IMG/VR virus record: IMGVR_UViG_3300046167_000360
Coordinates: 1-27,438 of that record
Length of the DNA stretch: 27,438 nt
Direction: 5' to 3' (one strand)
From: a virus
Part shown: one piece after another, positions 7,888 through 15,211 of the stretch
Layout: every line of letters starts with the position of its first letter
Position numbering within the stretch: the stretch's first letter is position 1
The notes under the pieces: model-generated
What the model was told of the DNA's origin: nothing
Databases searched by the model: none
Seen by the model: only the letters and a program-made list of their open reading frames with translations
Translations under genes and position numbers: made by a program

Positions 7888-9892
7888 GACTTATCATGTA
7901 ATTTCTAACAAGGGTTTTGATGTTCGTCTGGTTAAGGATGAACTAACTGCTGATAGTGGTAGTTCTGAAATTCCTACCAGACAAGTACAAATAACTGATA
8001 CCTGCGCTGAATCTAAAAGATGTATTTCTTGTTTGCTAACAGAAGATGAAGCTAATCTTTTAATGAATGATGAAAGGATCAAATGTGTTGAAGCAGATGA
8101 TCCTGAAACTGTAATAGTTAGCTACGCCACACAAGATGGCGACTTTAGAAGAAGTAATGATCCCGCACGAACTAACTGGGGGTTATTAGCACACAGTCAT
8201 TCTGAACACGTTTACTCTGGAACTGATACATTAAAATCAGGGTTTACACACAGCATTGATTATTCATTAGCTGGTGAGGGTGTCGATATTATCATTATTG
8301 ATGAAGATATGATTGACCACCCAGACCTACAAGATGAAAAAGGTAATACTAGATTTATAAAGCACAACTGGAATAACACTTGGAATCAGGCTTATCCTGA
8401 TAATATTGACGCAAAAAAATATTTTCTCGATCCTGAAAAGTATTATAAAGATTATGAAGATAATCATGGAACATCATGTGCGAGCATGGCGGCTGGTAAA
8501 GATTATGGCTTTGCTAAAAAGGCACATATATATTTTTGTAAGGCTTATTTTGCAAATCCACTTATAGGGCCAACTACTTGGCTACAGTTAATAAGGGTTT
8601 TTCACGAAAACAAAGGTAACAATAGACCAACAATTGTAAGTGGTAGTTTCGGCTTAGCATGGAATGCCCTACAGTTTAATACTATAAGTGGCGGTGGCTT
8701 TCGAGATTCTGCAGATGATGAAATTGAAACATGGACTGTTGGCACAAGAACACAAGATGAATTAGCAGTCGCTTACAATCTGCGATGGAATGAGGCAGGA
8801 ATGCCAGCACAATCCACGTTTTTAGATACTGCTACTGAAGAATTGATAGATGCAGGTGTACATTGTTTTTTCTCAGCAGGTAATAGAGGTATCAGGTCAG
8901 TTAAGCCAGATCATCCTGAGTATGATAACTACGTTAATACAATATTAGGTCAAAGATTTTATAATAGACCGCAATCACCATACCATACTGATGCTTTTCA
9001 TGTTGGGGCAATTGCATCAAGTTCACTTAATGATAAATATAGGCTTGCGGACTTTACCAATAGAGGAAGTGCTGTTGACTTATTTGTAGCTGGCGAAGAT
9101 ACGCGATGTGCATCTACACAACACGACACACCATTGACATACGGATTAGAAGATTACCCGCGAGATAGTAATTTTAAAACGCAAAGATTTGGCGGCACTA
9201 GCGGTGCTTGTCCTTTACTTGCTGGCATAGCCGCTTTACATCTATCATCTATGTCGCATCTAACGCCTAAACAGCTAAAAGCAAGGCTTTTAAATGATTC
9301 TTGGGCTGGTATTGATGAAGAATCTGGCTACTTAGGTTCAAGAGCATTCACTGACTCTGTTAACAGAGTTGTCTACAATAGGTATAATCAAGCAGTAAGT
9401 GTTACATATAATAACGCACACCAAATGCAAGGTAATTTAGCTGTAACTAAAAAGCCTATATTTGAAACACAGTTACACATACAAGATAGATCGTTTGGCA
9501 ATCAAAAATATGGTATTTATAGAGAAGCTGTACCAGTTGAAGGTTATGATGCCGCATATTTTGCTAATGACGTTACTAGTTTTATATACCCAAATTCGAC
9601 AATAGATGAGTTTTATTCCGAGATTCCTGAGACAGACCACAGGAAATTCACTTTGAGATTTAAAGGTGCAGAAGTGTATAATGGAAATTGGGAAAAAATA
9701 CACGTTGATGTTTCTGGTGGTCGTGATTATCAGTCTGTAGATTTATTTAGAAAAGATGCTATATATAATGATGCTAGTAAAACATTTGTATGGAGAATAG
9801 AAAGCAACGTAGATATTAAAACAACTAACGCAGAGGCATCAGTGCCTTTTGGCATTCACCAACTAAAAAGATCAACTTTGTATATAATTTAG
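7877..9892 (+). CDS. Subtilisin-like (S8) serine protease in the tail module
   Basis: This 671-residue protein has every catalytic element of a subtilase. The aspartate motif IIIIDEDMIDHPDL gives D142, NHGTSCASMAAG gives H197, FSAGN gives the oxyanion N336, and GGTSGACPLLAG gives S442. Residues 1-80 look like an I9-type prodomain that ends in CVEADDP. It holds four cysteines (43, 49, 52, 70). No signal peptide is visible, so the protein probably reaches its substrate with the virion or acts inside the cell. Residues 500-671 form an unassigned C-terminal region. It starts inside the end of the large fibre gene. Subtilases beside fibre genes are known from some marine phages. Possible targets are host surface proteins or the fibres themselves. 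Its activity is well supported by the motifs, while its role is inference. Confidence 0.88.
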   Translation: MSYKTYHVISNKGFDVRLVKDELTADSGSSEIPTRQVQITDTCAESKRCISCLLTEDEANLLMNDERIKCVEADDPETVIVSYATQDGDFRRSNDPARTNWGLLAHSHSEHVYSGTDTLKSGFTHSIDYSLAGEGVDIIIIDEDMIDHPDLQDEKGNTRFIKHNWNNTWNQAYPDNIDAKKYFLDPEKYYKDYEDNHGTSCASMAAGKDYGFAKKAHIYFCKAYFANPLIGPTTWLQLIRVFHENKGNNRPTIVSGSFGLAWNALQFNTISGGGFRDSADDEIETWTVGTRTQDELAVAYNLRWNEAGMPAQSTFLDTATEELIDAGVHCFFSAGNRGIRSVKPDHPEYDNYVNTILGQRFYNRPQSPYHTDAFHVGAIASSSLNDKYRLADFTNRGSAVDLFVAGEDTRCASTQHDTPLTYGLEDYPRDSNFKTQRFGGTSGACPLLAGIAALHLSSMSHLTPKQLKARLLNDSWAGIDEESGYLGSRAFTDSVNRVVYNRYNQAVSVTYNNAHQMQGNLAVTKKPIFETQLHIQDRSFGNQKYGIYREAVPVEGYDAAYFANDVTSFIYPNSTIDEFYSEIPETDHRKFTLRFKGAEVYNGNWEKIHVDVSGGRDYQSVDLFRKDAIYNDASKTFVWRIESNVDIKTTNAEASVPFGIHQLKRSTLYII

Positions 9893-9900
9893 GCAATATT

Positions 9901-10146
9901 ATGAACTTTCTGAAAAACATACCGCCTAGCGTAATACTTGTTCTTGTAATACAGGCTATTTATTTTATTGACTTCCAGTCAAAGCTAAATGGTAGTGTTG
10001 CTGAAAACGCTAAAGATATTGCTCGCAATGAAGCCAAGATCGAAACCCTATCTAGAAGCGTACAGAATCAAGAAGTATCTCTAGCTAGAATAGATGAGAA
10101 TATCACTCACATTAGAGAAATAATGGAACGCATGAGCGGTGAATAA
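9901..10146 (+). CDS. Small membrane protein with coiled coil
   Basis: The 81-residue product has one hydrophobic segment at residues 8-25 (PSVILVLVIQAIYFIDF). A heptad-like helical region follows at 30-78 (NAKDIARNEAKIETLSRSV). The layout suits an inner-membrane-anchored coiled coil, as in holin-associated proteins, Rz-like i-spanins or XhlA-like proteins. It opens a cluster of two exported proteins and a second membrane/coiled-coil protein, followed by holin and endolysin. An accessory lysis or envelope role is plausible, but no family is certain. Confidence 0.6.
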   Translation: MNFLKNIPPSVILVLVIQAIYFIDFQSKLNGSVAENAKDIARNEAKIETLSRSVQNQEVSLARIDENITHIREIMERMSGE

Positions 10147-10765
10147 TTGGCTTATAGCTATCCTATGTTTGTTTGCTAGTGTAGCTTTTGCGAATCAGCA
10201 AGAGGGTTCGTTAAATACTTATAACGGAGATAGCAGTACGGTCAGTTCTAATAACTCTGATGACAGCACTACCAATAATTATAATGGTGCTGGCAGTAGT
10301 TCAGAGATACCTGTTGGCTCTGCAATAACTCCTAGCTATATGTCTAATGGTATGGATACCTGTCTAAAAGGCACAGGCGGTAGCTTGCAGACAGTAGGTG
10401 TTGGCTTTAGTCAGGGCAGTTATGAGGTAGATGAAAACTGCGTTAGGCTCAAAGAAAGTAAATTATTATCTGATTTGAACATGAAAGTGGCGGCTATATC
10501 CCGCCTATGCGATAGCGTTAAAGTATTTCGCAGTATGCTACTTGCGGGCAGTCCTTGTCCGATAATCCAAAACTCTAGGTTGGTCGTGGGGAAACGAGCA
10601 TTCTTGGCTATTAAGTCGAAGCCAGAACTATATATTCCTGACTACAAAAACAATGCCGATTACTACAAAGGCATCCTAAATATTGGAGAGGTAACAGAAG
10701 ATGTTGAAGAAGATACTATGTCTATTAGCGATAAGTTCCGTAGCTCAAAGCGATCCGCTGAATGA
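10139..10765 (+). CDS. Exported phage protein with four cysteines
   Basis: The start is GTG at 10139, overlapping the preceding gene by 8 bases. Residues 1-18 form a Sec-type signal peptide (NWLIAILCLFASVAFA) with cleavage expected after AFA. Residues 19-60 are a low-complexity Ser/Asn/Thr stretch. The core follows with IPVGSAITPSYMSNG and four cysteines in DTC, ENC, RLC and SPCPI contexts, consistent with two disulfides in the periplasm. I recognise the core as one that recurs in marine phages beside lysis genes, without a known function. Its last 65 bases overlap the next gene in another frame. It may be periplasmic, outer-membrane or virion-associated. Confidence 0.65.
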   Translation: MNNWLIAILCLFASVAFANQQEGSLNTYNGDSSTVSSNNSDDSTTNNYNGAGSSSEIPVGSAITPSYMSNGMDTCLKGTGGSLQTVGVGFSQGSYEVDENCVRLKESKLLSDLNMKVAAISRLCDSVKVFRSMLLAGSPCPIIQNSRLVVGKRAFLAIKSKPELYIPDYKNNADYYKGILNIGEVTEDVEEDTMSISDKFRSSKRSAE

Positions 10766-11540
10766 CTTAATAGATAGCTCATCTGCCATTGTCGATCAAA
10801 TGACAACTGGTATTAAACTGGTTGGTGCGGCACAGGAATACGCACATCATGGCGATGCTTTGTCAGATGGTACGCTATCCAGTACAGCGCATATATCTAG
10901 CGAACAACTCCAAGCCTACAATAATGCTCTTAACGGTATGCAGTTTTATCTACCCTTCGGCTCTGTTCAAAGCGTACTAGAAGAAAGAGCGAGCGAGGAA
11001 TTGAGCTTAATGACCGATGCTGTAGATGTGTTCACCGAGGTAGTAGTAGAAATGGTACAGGTGGCACAGGTAGCTGAGATGGCTGAGACTGCTGAAAGCC
11101 CAGCCGAACAAGAACAGGTGCAGGAGTTTGTAGCAGAGAATCAGGAAATGCTAACCATCAGCCAAGAGCAGGTCGATACATATAACTACTCTGTAGACAA
11201 TATTGAGACTCACGCTAACAACGCATCAGCATTCATTGCAGTGGCGGCTAATACCGAAGCTGTAGACTTTTTACAGCAGGGCGCAGAGAACAACAACACA
11301 ACAGCAGAGCAAGCTAACCTAAATTACAGCACAGCTAATCAATGGGTATCTATGTCTTGGGCTAATACAAATAACGCAACTGCTGTATACTTAAATGGTA
11401 GCGATGGTATTGGTTTGGATTTATATGTTTCAGAGGCAGAAGTTCTAATTGCTGGCAGTGAGTCAGAGTTTTTCCAGACTTCACCATTAGGTCAGGGCTA
11501 TAGCTGTTTCATGTATGGAGAGGAATGTAGTGGGTATTGA
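10701..11540 (+). CDS. Exported helical phage protein
   Basis: ATG at 10701 is preceded by GGAGAGG about ten bases upstream. Residues 1-17 (MLKKILCLLAISSVAQS) form a clear signal peptide. The mature part is acidic and mostly helix-forming. Residues 110-160 are very rich in Glu, Gln, Val and Ala (EMVQVAQVAEMAETAESPAE). The C-terminus holds two cysteines (SCFMYGEEC). The reading frame starts inside the end of the preceding exported protein, so the bases for this signal peptide also encode that protein's C-terminus. Export, shared expression and position before the holin point to the periplasm or outer membrane. I know no function. Confidence 0.62.
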   Translation: MLKKILCLLAISSVAQSDPLNDLIDSSSAIVDQMTTGIKLVGAAQEYAHHGDALSDGTLSSTAHISSEQLQAYNNALNGMQFYLPFGSVQSVLEERASEELSLMTDAVDVFTEVVVEMVQVAQVAEMAETAESPAEQEQVQEFVAENQEMLTISQEQVDTYNYSVDNIETHANNASAFIAVAANTEAVDFLQQGAENNNTTAEQANLNYSTANQWVSMSWANTNNATAVYLNGSDGIGLDLYVSEAEVLIAGSESEFFQTSPLGQGYSCFMYGEECSGY

Positions 11541-12009
11541 AGATACAGAGATTAAGATAGGCGGCACTAGCTTTAAAGGTATTTATGTCGCAATTTTGTT
11601 GTCTTTAGCGACTAGTTTAGGGGGCGTGTTCTGGAGTGCCAGTAGCCTATATAGTAGACTAGAAGCAGTTGAATCAATTCAAGTACCAGATGTGCAACCT
11701 ATGCAAGAAGATATACAGCTAATAAAACAACAGCTAGTAGATAACGATATAAGCCAATTACAGACGAAATTAGCGACTTTAGGCACTAACCTTGAAACTA
11801 TACTCGATCAGCAAGAAAAGCTCTTAGAATTGAAAGGAGAGCTTTCTGGGATAGAGAATGAGATAGAAGCTATGAAAGGTGTTGTGGCAAAAGCGGAAGT
11901 TATCACAGCAGATAATCAGGCTTTAGAGGAGCAGTTAAAAGTAGCCGGTAGAGAGATCAGCGATTTGTGGATGGCGATGGATGATCTCATGAGCAACCCA
12001 TTGAGGTAA
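11530..12009 (+). CDS. Membrane-anchored coiled-coil protein
   Basis: I choose GTG at 11530 because GGAGAGG (11517-11523) sits six bases upstream. An in-frame ATG at 11515 would place that site inside the gene. The 159-residue product has a membrane segment at about residues 16-38 (GIYVAILLSLATSLGGVFW) and then a long coiled coil to about residue 150. It repeats the architecture of the 81-residue protein at 9901, so two anchored coiled coils flank two exported proteins. It could be a spanin-like or holin-partner component. It overlaps the preceding gene by 11 bases. Confidence 0.6.
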   Translation: MGIEDTEIKIGGTSFKGIYVAILLSLATSLGGVFWSASSLYSRLEAVESIQVPDVQPMQEDIQLIKQQLVDNDISQLQTKLATLGTNLETILDQQEKLLELKGELSGIENEIEAMKGVVAKAEVITADNQALEEQLKVAGREISDLWMAMDDLMSNPLR

Positions 12010-12011
12010 TT

Positions 12012-12383
12012 ATGTTAGAGCAATTGATAGCACCAGTATCAGGTTTACTTGATAAGTTTATAGTAGACAAAGACCAGAAAGCGAAACTAGCGCATGAGAT
12101 CAGCACTATGGCTGAGAAACACGCACAGCAGATTGCGTTAGCGCAGATAGAAGTTAACAAGGCAGAAGCGAAAGGCAACTGGTTTCAGTCGTCATGGCGA
12201 CCTGCTACCGCTTGGGTATGTGTTCTTGGTTTTATGGTAAACTTTCTTATAAGTCCGATTGCTCATGCGTTTGGCATTGAAGTTCCACAGGCGGATACAA
12301 CTGTAATGTTACCTGTATTAATGGGTATGCTTGGTCTTGGCGGCCTACGCACAATGGAGCGCGTTAAGGGAGTATCTAAGTAA
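12012..12383 (+). CDS. Holin, GTA-type three-TM family
   Basis: The 123-residue protein has an amphipathic charged helix at 20-55, then SSWRPATAWVCVLGFMVNF with a membrane span at about 63-84, and a second hydrophobic segment at about 95-113. The WRPxxAW phrase and layout match the GTA holin 3TM family, which releases gene transfer agents and phage progeny by making holes in the inner membrane. The first helix may count as the third membrane element. The endolysin follows one gene later. The gene overlaps the next by one base (TAATG). Confidence 0.78.
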   Translation: MLEQLIAPVSGLLDKFIVDKDQKAKLAHEISTMAEKHAQQIALAQIEVNKAEAKGNWFQSSWRPATAWVCVLGFMVNFLISPIAHAFGIEVPQADTTVMLPVLMGMLGLGGLRTMERVKGVSK

Positions 12384-13096
12384 TGTATCAATACCACAAA
12401 GACAGGCCAACAACCCACCTGTATCACGATATAGTCAAAGGAAATATGTGGGATGCTAGGCCACTAAACATCTTTGGTTTTAACAGAACAATAGGCACAG
12501 CATTTGAAACAATCTGGGATGATGGCGGGAACTATACATTCCCTACATCAGCGACAGCAATGGATATTGTTTCTAGTTCTACTAGCGATACGATGCAGGT
12601 TAAGGTTAGCGGATTAGATGCTAACTACAACGAGGTCAGTGAAACACTTACTCTAAATGGTACAACGAGCGTAAGTGGTACAACGGCATTCCTGAGAATA
12701 AACAGCGCAATCATACTGACTGGCTCGAATGTAGGAAATATTACAATCAGCAGTGGCGGACTAACCTATGCTTATATAGGTGCTACTTTAGGAACAACAC
12801 AGTCTAGCGTTTACACAGTGCCAGCAGGATACAGTTTATATTTGACTCGTATTGATGTATGCTCAGGTACTAACAATGGGCAAAAATATTTGACGTTCCG
12901 CAATGTCGTTACTACTAGTGCAGGTCGGACTTTACGAGTAGCCGAAGCGACATTCTCAACAAGTCAGGTTAGCTTTGATAGGCAAGTGCCATTCAAGATA
13001 GGCGAGAAATCAGACTTTCACTTTGAAGCTAAAAGCAGTTCTAGTGAAAATGAAGTCAGTATTTTTATCGAAGCTATTTTAGTTAAAGATGATTAG
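12383..13096 (+). CDS. Beta-rich virion structural protein
   Basis: The 237-residue protein begins YQYHKDRPTTHLYHDIVKG and continues as an almost purely beta, Thr/Ser-rich chain. The phrase VYTVPAGYSLYLTRIDVCSG near 142-161 is a recurring motif of small beta-sandwich phage structural proteins. I see no export signal and no catalytic motif. Its place between holin and endolysin is unusual for a fibre. It could be a decoration or head-fibre protein. The ATG is coupled to the holin stop. Confidence 0.55.
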   Translation: MYQYHKDRPTTHLYHDIVKGNMWDARPLNIFGFNRTIGTAFETIWDDGGNYTFPTSATAMDIVSSSTSDTMQVKVSGLDANYNEVSETLTLNGTTSVSGTTAFLRINSAIILTGSNVGNITISSGGLTYAYIGATLGTTQSSVYTVPAGYSLYLTRIDVCSGTNNGQKYLTFRNVVTTSAGRTLRVAEATFSTSQVSFDRQVPFKIGEKSDFHFEAKSSSSENEVSIFIEAILVKDD

Positions 13097-13104
13097 AGGT
13101 CGTT

Positions 13105-13533
13105 ATGACAGAAGAAAAAAAGGCTAAACCGAAGAAGCCAAAGAATGTAGAGAACGAATACTTTTCGCACAAAGAATTGAAGTGCAAGCACACAGGTGAA
13201 AACAAGTTTGATCCTGAGTTTTTAGAAGTATTAACCAAGATTAGAAAAGAGTGCGATTTTCCGTTCGCTCTATCTAGTGCCTACCGCTCACCAGAACACC
13301 CCATAGAACAGCGAAAAAGCCGCGTTGGGGCGCATACAACCGGCAAAGCAGTAGATATACTATGTAGAGGCGATAAAGCTGTAGAAGTGATTTCAGTGGC
13401 TCTAGCTAACGGAATAACGCGCATTGGCGTACAGCAAAAAGGTTCAGGCAGATTTATCCATCTTGATATGTGTACCCAAGAGGACTTCCCAGAGATTCCA
13501 AACTACCCAGAAGAAACCATCTGGTCTTATTAA
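13105..13533 (+). CDS. Endolysin, peptidase M15-type
   Basis: The 142-residue protein carries the zinc-peptidase signature of the M15_3 family: SAYRSPEHP at 58-66, GAHTTGKAVDI with H77 and D84, and FIHLD with H119. These residues should bind zinc and cleave peptide cross-links in peptidoglycan. No signal peptide is present and the N-terminus is lysine-rich, so export through the holin at 12012 is expected. It is the last gene before the strong terminator and so ends the late operon. Length is normal for a single-domain phage M15 enzyme. Confidence 0.88.
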   Translation: MTEEKKAKPKKPKNVENEYFSHKELKCKHTGENKFDPEFLEVLTKIRKECDFPFALSSAYRSPEHPIEQRKSRVGAHTTGKAVDILCRGDKAVEVISVALANGITRIGVQQKGSGRFIHLDMCTQEDFPEIPNYPEETIWSY

Positions 13534-13554
13534 TTCCTTTGTAGTTACTCCCTT

Positions 13555-13579
13555 GCCTCACTTATGTGGGGCTTTTTTT
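13555..13579 (+). terminator. Intrinsic terminator after the lysis genes
   Basis: GCCTCAC (13555-13561) pairs with GTGGGGC (13566-13572) around the loop TTAT, with one G-T pair, and seven Ts follow directly. It lies 21 bases after the endolysin stop and before the early promoter, so it likely ends late transcription. Confidence 0.88.
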
Positions 13580-13601
13580 CGTCTATTAGTTAAATAATTG
13601 T

Positions 13602-13629
13602 TTTACTTTCTCTAAATATGTGATATGAT
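13602..13629 (+). promoter_or_regulatory. Early promoter (extended -10)
   Basis: TTTACT at 13602-13607 and TATGAT at 13624-13629 are separated by 16 bases. TGA precedes the -10, giving the extended element TGATATGAT. TGATATGATCGCT matches the element at 5046 at 12 of 13 positions. It sits between the terminator and the first tiny early gene. This is the most likely start of early transcription. Confidence 0.65.
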
Positions 13630-13665
13630 CGCTTTACATTAATCAAAAACACAAAGGAAATACAC

Positions 13666-13809
13666 ATGACTTTAATCCAGCTACTAAAAAAACTTAACAG
13701 AGAAAATGTTAAGTACAACGCAGAAGCAACAATTAAGCATAATGCACAAGTAAACGCTTACATTGAAAAACTAATAGAAGGAAAAATGCAAACTATTGAT
13801 GCAATATAA
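13666..13809 (+). CDS. Small hypothetical protein, first early gene
   Basis: This is a 47-codon gene with AAAGGAAA upstream of the ATG. The product is MTLIQLLKKLNRENVKYNAE followed by a helical, lysine/asparagine-rich remainder that ends QTIDAI. It has no membrane segment. It is first behind the early promoter, a place where phages often keep host-takeover peptides, but no function can be read. The ribosome-binding site, the promoter and a C/G hairpin 7 bases after the stop support it as a real gene. Confidence 0.6.
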   Translation: MTLIQLLKKLNRENVKYNAEATIKHNAQVNAYIEKLIEGKMQTIDAI

Positions 13810-13816
13810 TCTAACC

Positions 13817-13832
13817 GCCCCCGAAAGGGGGC
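13817..13832 (+). other. C/G hairpin after stop codon (GAAA loop)
   Basis: GCCCCC and GGGGGC pair perfectly around a GAAA tetraloop, 7 bases after the stop of the 47-codon gene and just before the next ribosome-binding site. No T-run follows, so an RNA-end stabiliser or processing signal fits better than a full terminator. Confidence 0.65.
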
Positions 13833-13849
13833 AACCTAAGGAGTTAACT

Positions 13850-13987
13850 ATGACAAAACTATATGAAGTGTATTTAGACGATAAGCTAATAAGCGGTATG
13901 CTGTTGACCAAAGAAAGCGCACTCAAATTAGCTGATGAATATCGAGGCAAAGGCTTAACTAAAATAATTTCAGTTAAAACTGTATAA
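13850..13987 (+). CDS. Small hypothetical protein
   Basis: The ATG at 13850 has AAGGAG upstream and gives 45 residues, MTKLYEVYLDDKLISGMLLT then a helix and IISVKTV. An upstream in-frame ATG at 13796 lacks a site and runs through the hairpin, so I reject it. The alternation of strand, helix and strand suggests a small alpha/beta domain. No family is recognised. Confidence 0.6.
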   Translation: MTKLYEVYLDDKLISGMLLTKESALKLADEYRGKGLTKIISVKTV

Positions 13988-14002
13988 CCAAAGGAGTAAA
14001 TT

Positions 14003-14194
14003 ATGACAGACTTAAATAAACTTACTGACTACGAGGCTGGCGAATGGGACTGCGTACATGGCAGTCAAGCGGCAGAGTGTATGTCAGCACAATATTACGC
14101 AGGGTATGGCGATGCGTACGCTAGTGAGCAAAGCGCAAATTGGTACTCTGAGAAGAAATTTCTTGAAATCATGGGAGAAGCAAATGAAGTCTAG
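14003..14194 (+). CDS. Small acidic hypothetical protein
   Basis: The 63-residue product has AAAGGAG before its ATG. It is acidic and aromatic-rich, with EWDCVHGSQAAECMSAQYYA followed by GYGDAYASEQSANWY. Its end overlaps the ERF gene by 11 bases. Two cysteines are present, but there is no zinc pattern. No function is recognised. Its place beside the recombination genes is the only hint. Confidence 0.6.
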   Translation: MTDLNKLTDYEAGEWDCVHGSQAAECMSAQYYAGYGDAYASEQSANWYSEKKFLEIMGEANEV

Positions 14195-14807
14195 CGAAGA
14201 AACAAATGAGCTAGCCCTAGCGTTATGTTTGGCGCAGGGTCAGATGGGGGGTGCTGTTAAAGACAGTTCTAACCCATTCTTTAAATCAAGCTATGCAGAC
14301 CTTACATCTGTTATCAAAGCAATTAAACAGCCTTTTGCTGATAACGGTCTAAGCTATACACAGTTCCCAGTTAGCAGTGATATTGGGGTGGGTGTAGCGA
14401 CTAGGCTGATGCACGTTTCAGGTCAGTGGGTAGAGTCAGAGTTTGTTTTACCTATCGTAAAGCAAGACCCACAAGCGGCAGGTTCAGCAATAACCTACGC
14501 AAGACGGTACGCTTTGCAGTCTATTGCAGGTATTCCGACAGCCGATGATGATGCAGAATCAGCTATGCTACGATCCGATAAAGTAAAAAAAGATGAATAT
14601 CAGGATATGATTGTTGACCTACTGCCTAGCGTTAAAGCTATCAAAGACGGCATAGCAACAGAAGATTACTCGACAGCTAACGAAGCATGGAAAGAGTTAA
14701 GCGACACAGAGAAGCAACTGCTATGGAAAGCACCAAGCAAGGGTGGAGTATTTTCTACCAAAGAACGCAACATAATGAAAACCCCTGAATTTAGACAAGC
14801 ACTATAG
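14184..14807 (+). CDS. erf: ERF-family single-strand annealing recombinase
   Basis: The ATG at 14184 follows GGGAGAAG and gives 207 residues. An in-frame start further upstream at 14058 would lie inside the preceding gene. The N-terminal 120 residues match the ERF superfamily: FFKSSYADLTSVIKAIKQPF near 33-52 and the hallmark DPQAAGSAITYARRYALQSI at about 95-114. ERF proteins anneal complementary single strands and help circularise and recombine phage DNA. The C-terminal third is helical and less conserved. An SSB-like gene follows directly, as is common for annealing systems, and NinB and NinG lie further on. Confidence 0.87.
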   Translation: MKSSEETNELALALCLAQGQMGGAVKDSSNPFFKSSYADLTSVIKAIKQPFADNGLSYTQFPVSSDIGVGVATRLMHVSGQWVESEFVLPIVKQDPQAAGSAITYARRYALQSIAGIPTADDDAESAMLRSDKVKKDEYQDMIVDLLPSVKAIKDGIATEDYSTANEAWKELSDTEKQLLWKAPSKGGVFSTKERNIMKTPEFRQAL

Positions 14808-14816
14808 GAGTGTATT

Positions 14817-15122
14817 ATGAAAGTTGGAATAAGTGTAAGAATAGACGTAACAAAGATAGACAAAGAACGCCTGTACAAGGGAGCAAAAGGGACTTATTTA
14901 GACCTGACGACCTTTGTTGATACTGATAATAAAGACCAGTATGACAATAATGGGTTTATTAGCCACAGCCAGACTAAGGAAGAACGCGAAGCTGGCGAGA
15001 AAACACCAATACTAGGCAACGTAAAAGTGTTTTATACCGATGGTGGCGCGCCACAGAGTAGCGGCAAGGCTCAACAGGTAATGCAAGAAGCTGATCTATT
15101 GGAAGATGATATTCCGTTTTAG
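14817..15122 (+). CDS. SSB-like single-strand DNA-binding protein
   Basis: The 101-residue protein follows ERF with TAGGAG before the ATG. The N-terminal 75 residues are beta-rich (KVGISVRIDVTKIDKERLYK, then YLDLTTFVDTD), compatible with a small OB fold. The last residues are LEDDIPF, the acidic tail with terminal Pro-Phe that bacterial SSBs use to recruit repair and replication enzymes. Tail plus position beside ERF makes SSB the best call, though the OB core is divergent and shorter than cellular SSB. Confidence 0.72.
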   Translation: MKVGISVRIDVTKIDKERLYKGAKGTYLDLTTFVDTDNKDQYDNNGFISHSQTKEEREAGEKTPILGNVKVFYTDGGAPQSSGKAQQVMQEADLLEDDIPF

Positions 15123-15130
15123 TTAAAAAC

Positions 15131-15150
15131 CCCGCCCCCGAAAGGGCGGG
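15131..15150. other. C/G hairpin after the SSB-like gene
   Basis: CCCGCCC (15131-15137) pairs with GGGCGGG (15144-15150), 8 bases after the stop. On the + strand no T-run follows. Read on the - strand it ends in TTTTT and would be a terminator, although no - strand gene is known here. Confidence 0.6.
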
Positions 15151-15165
15151 TAAACCATAGGAGTG

Positions 15166-15195
15166 ATGGCGGGGAAACCATCCCGACCAATTTAA
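15166..15195 (+). CDS. Possible nine-codon leader peptide
   Basis: ATAGGAG ends two bases before an ATG reading MAGKPSRPI and TAA. The close spacing makes translation uncertain. It lies between the SSB-like gene and the Xre regulator, which has its own ATAGGAG site. CGGG and CCCG inside it could form an alternative hairpin. It might be a leader that controls the regulator, or chance. Confidence 0.2.
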   Translation: MAGKPSRPI

Positions 15196-15211
15196 CACAT
15201 AGGAGCATCAA

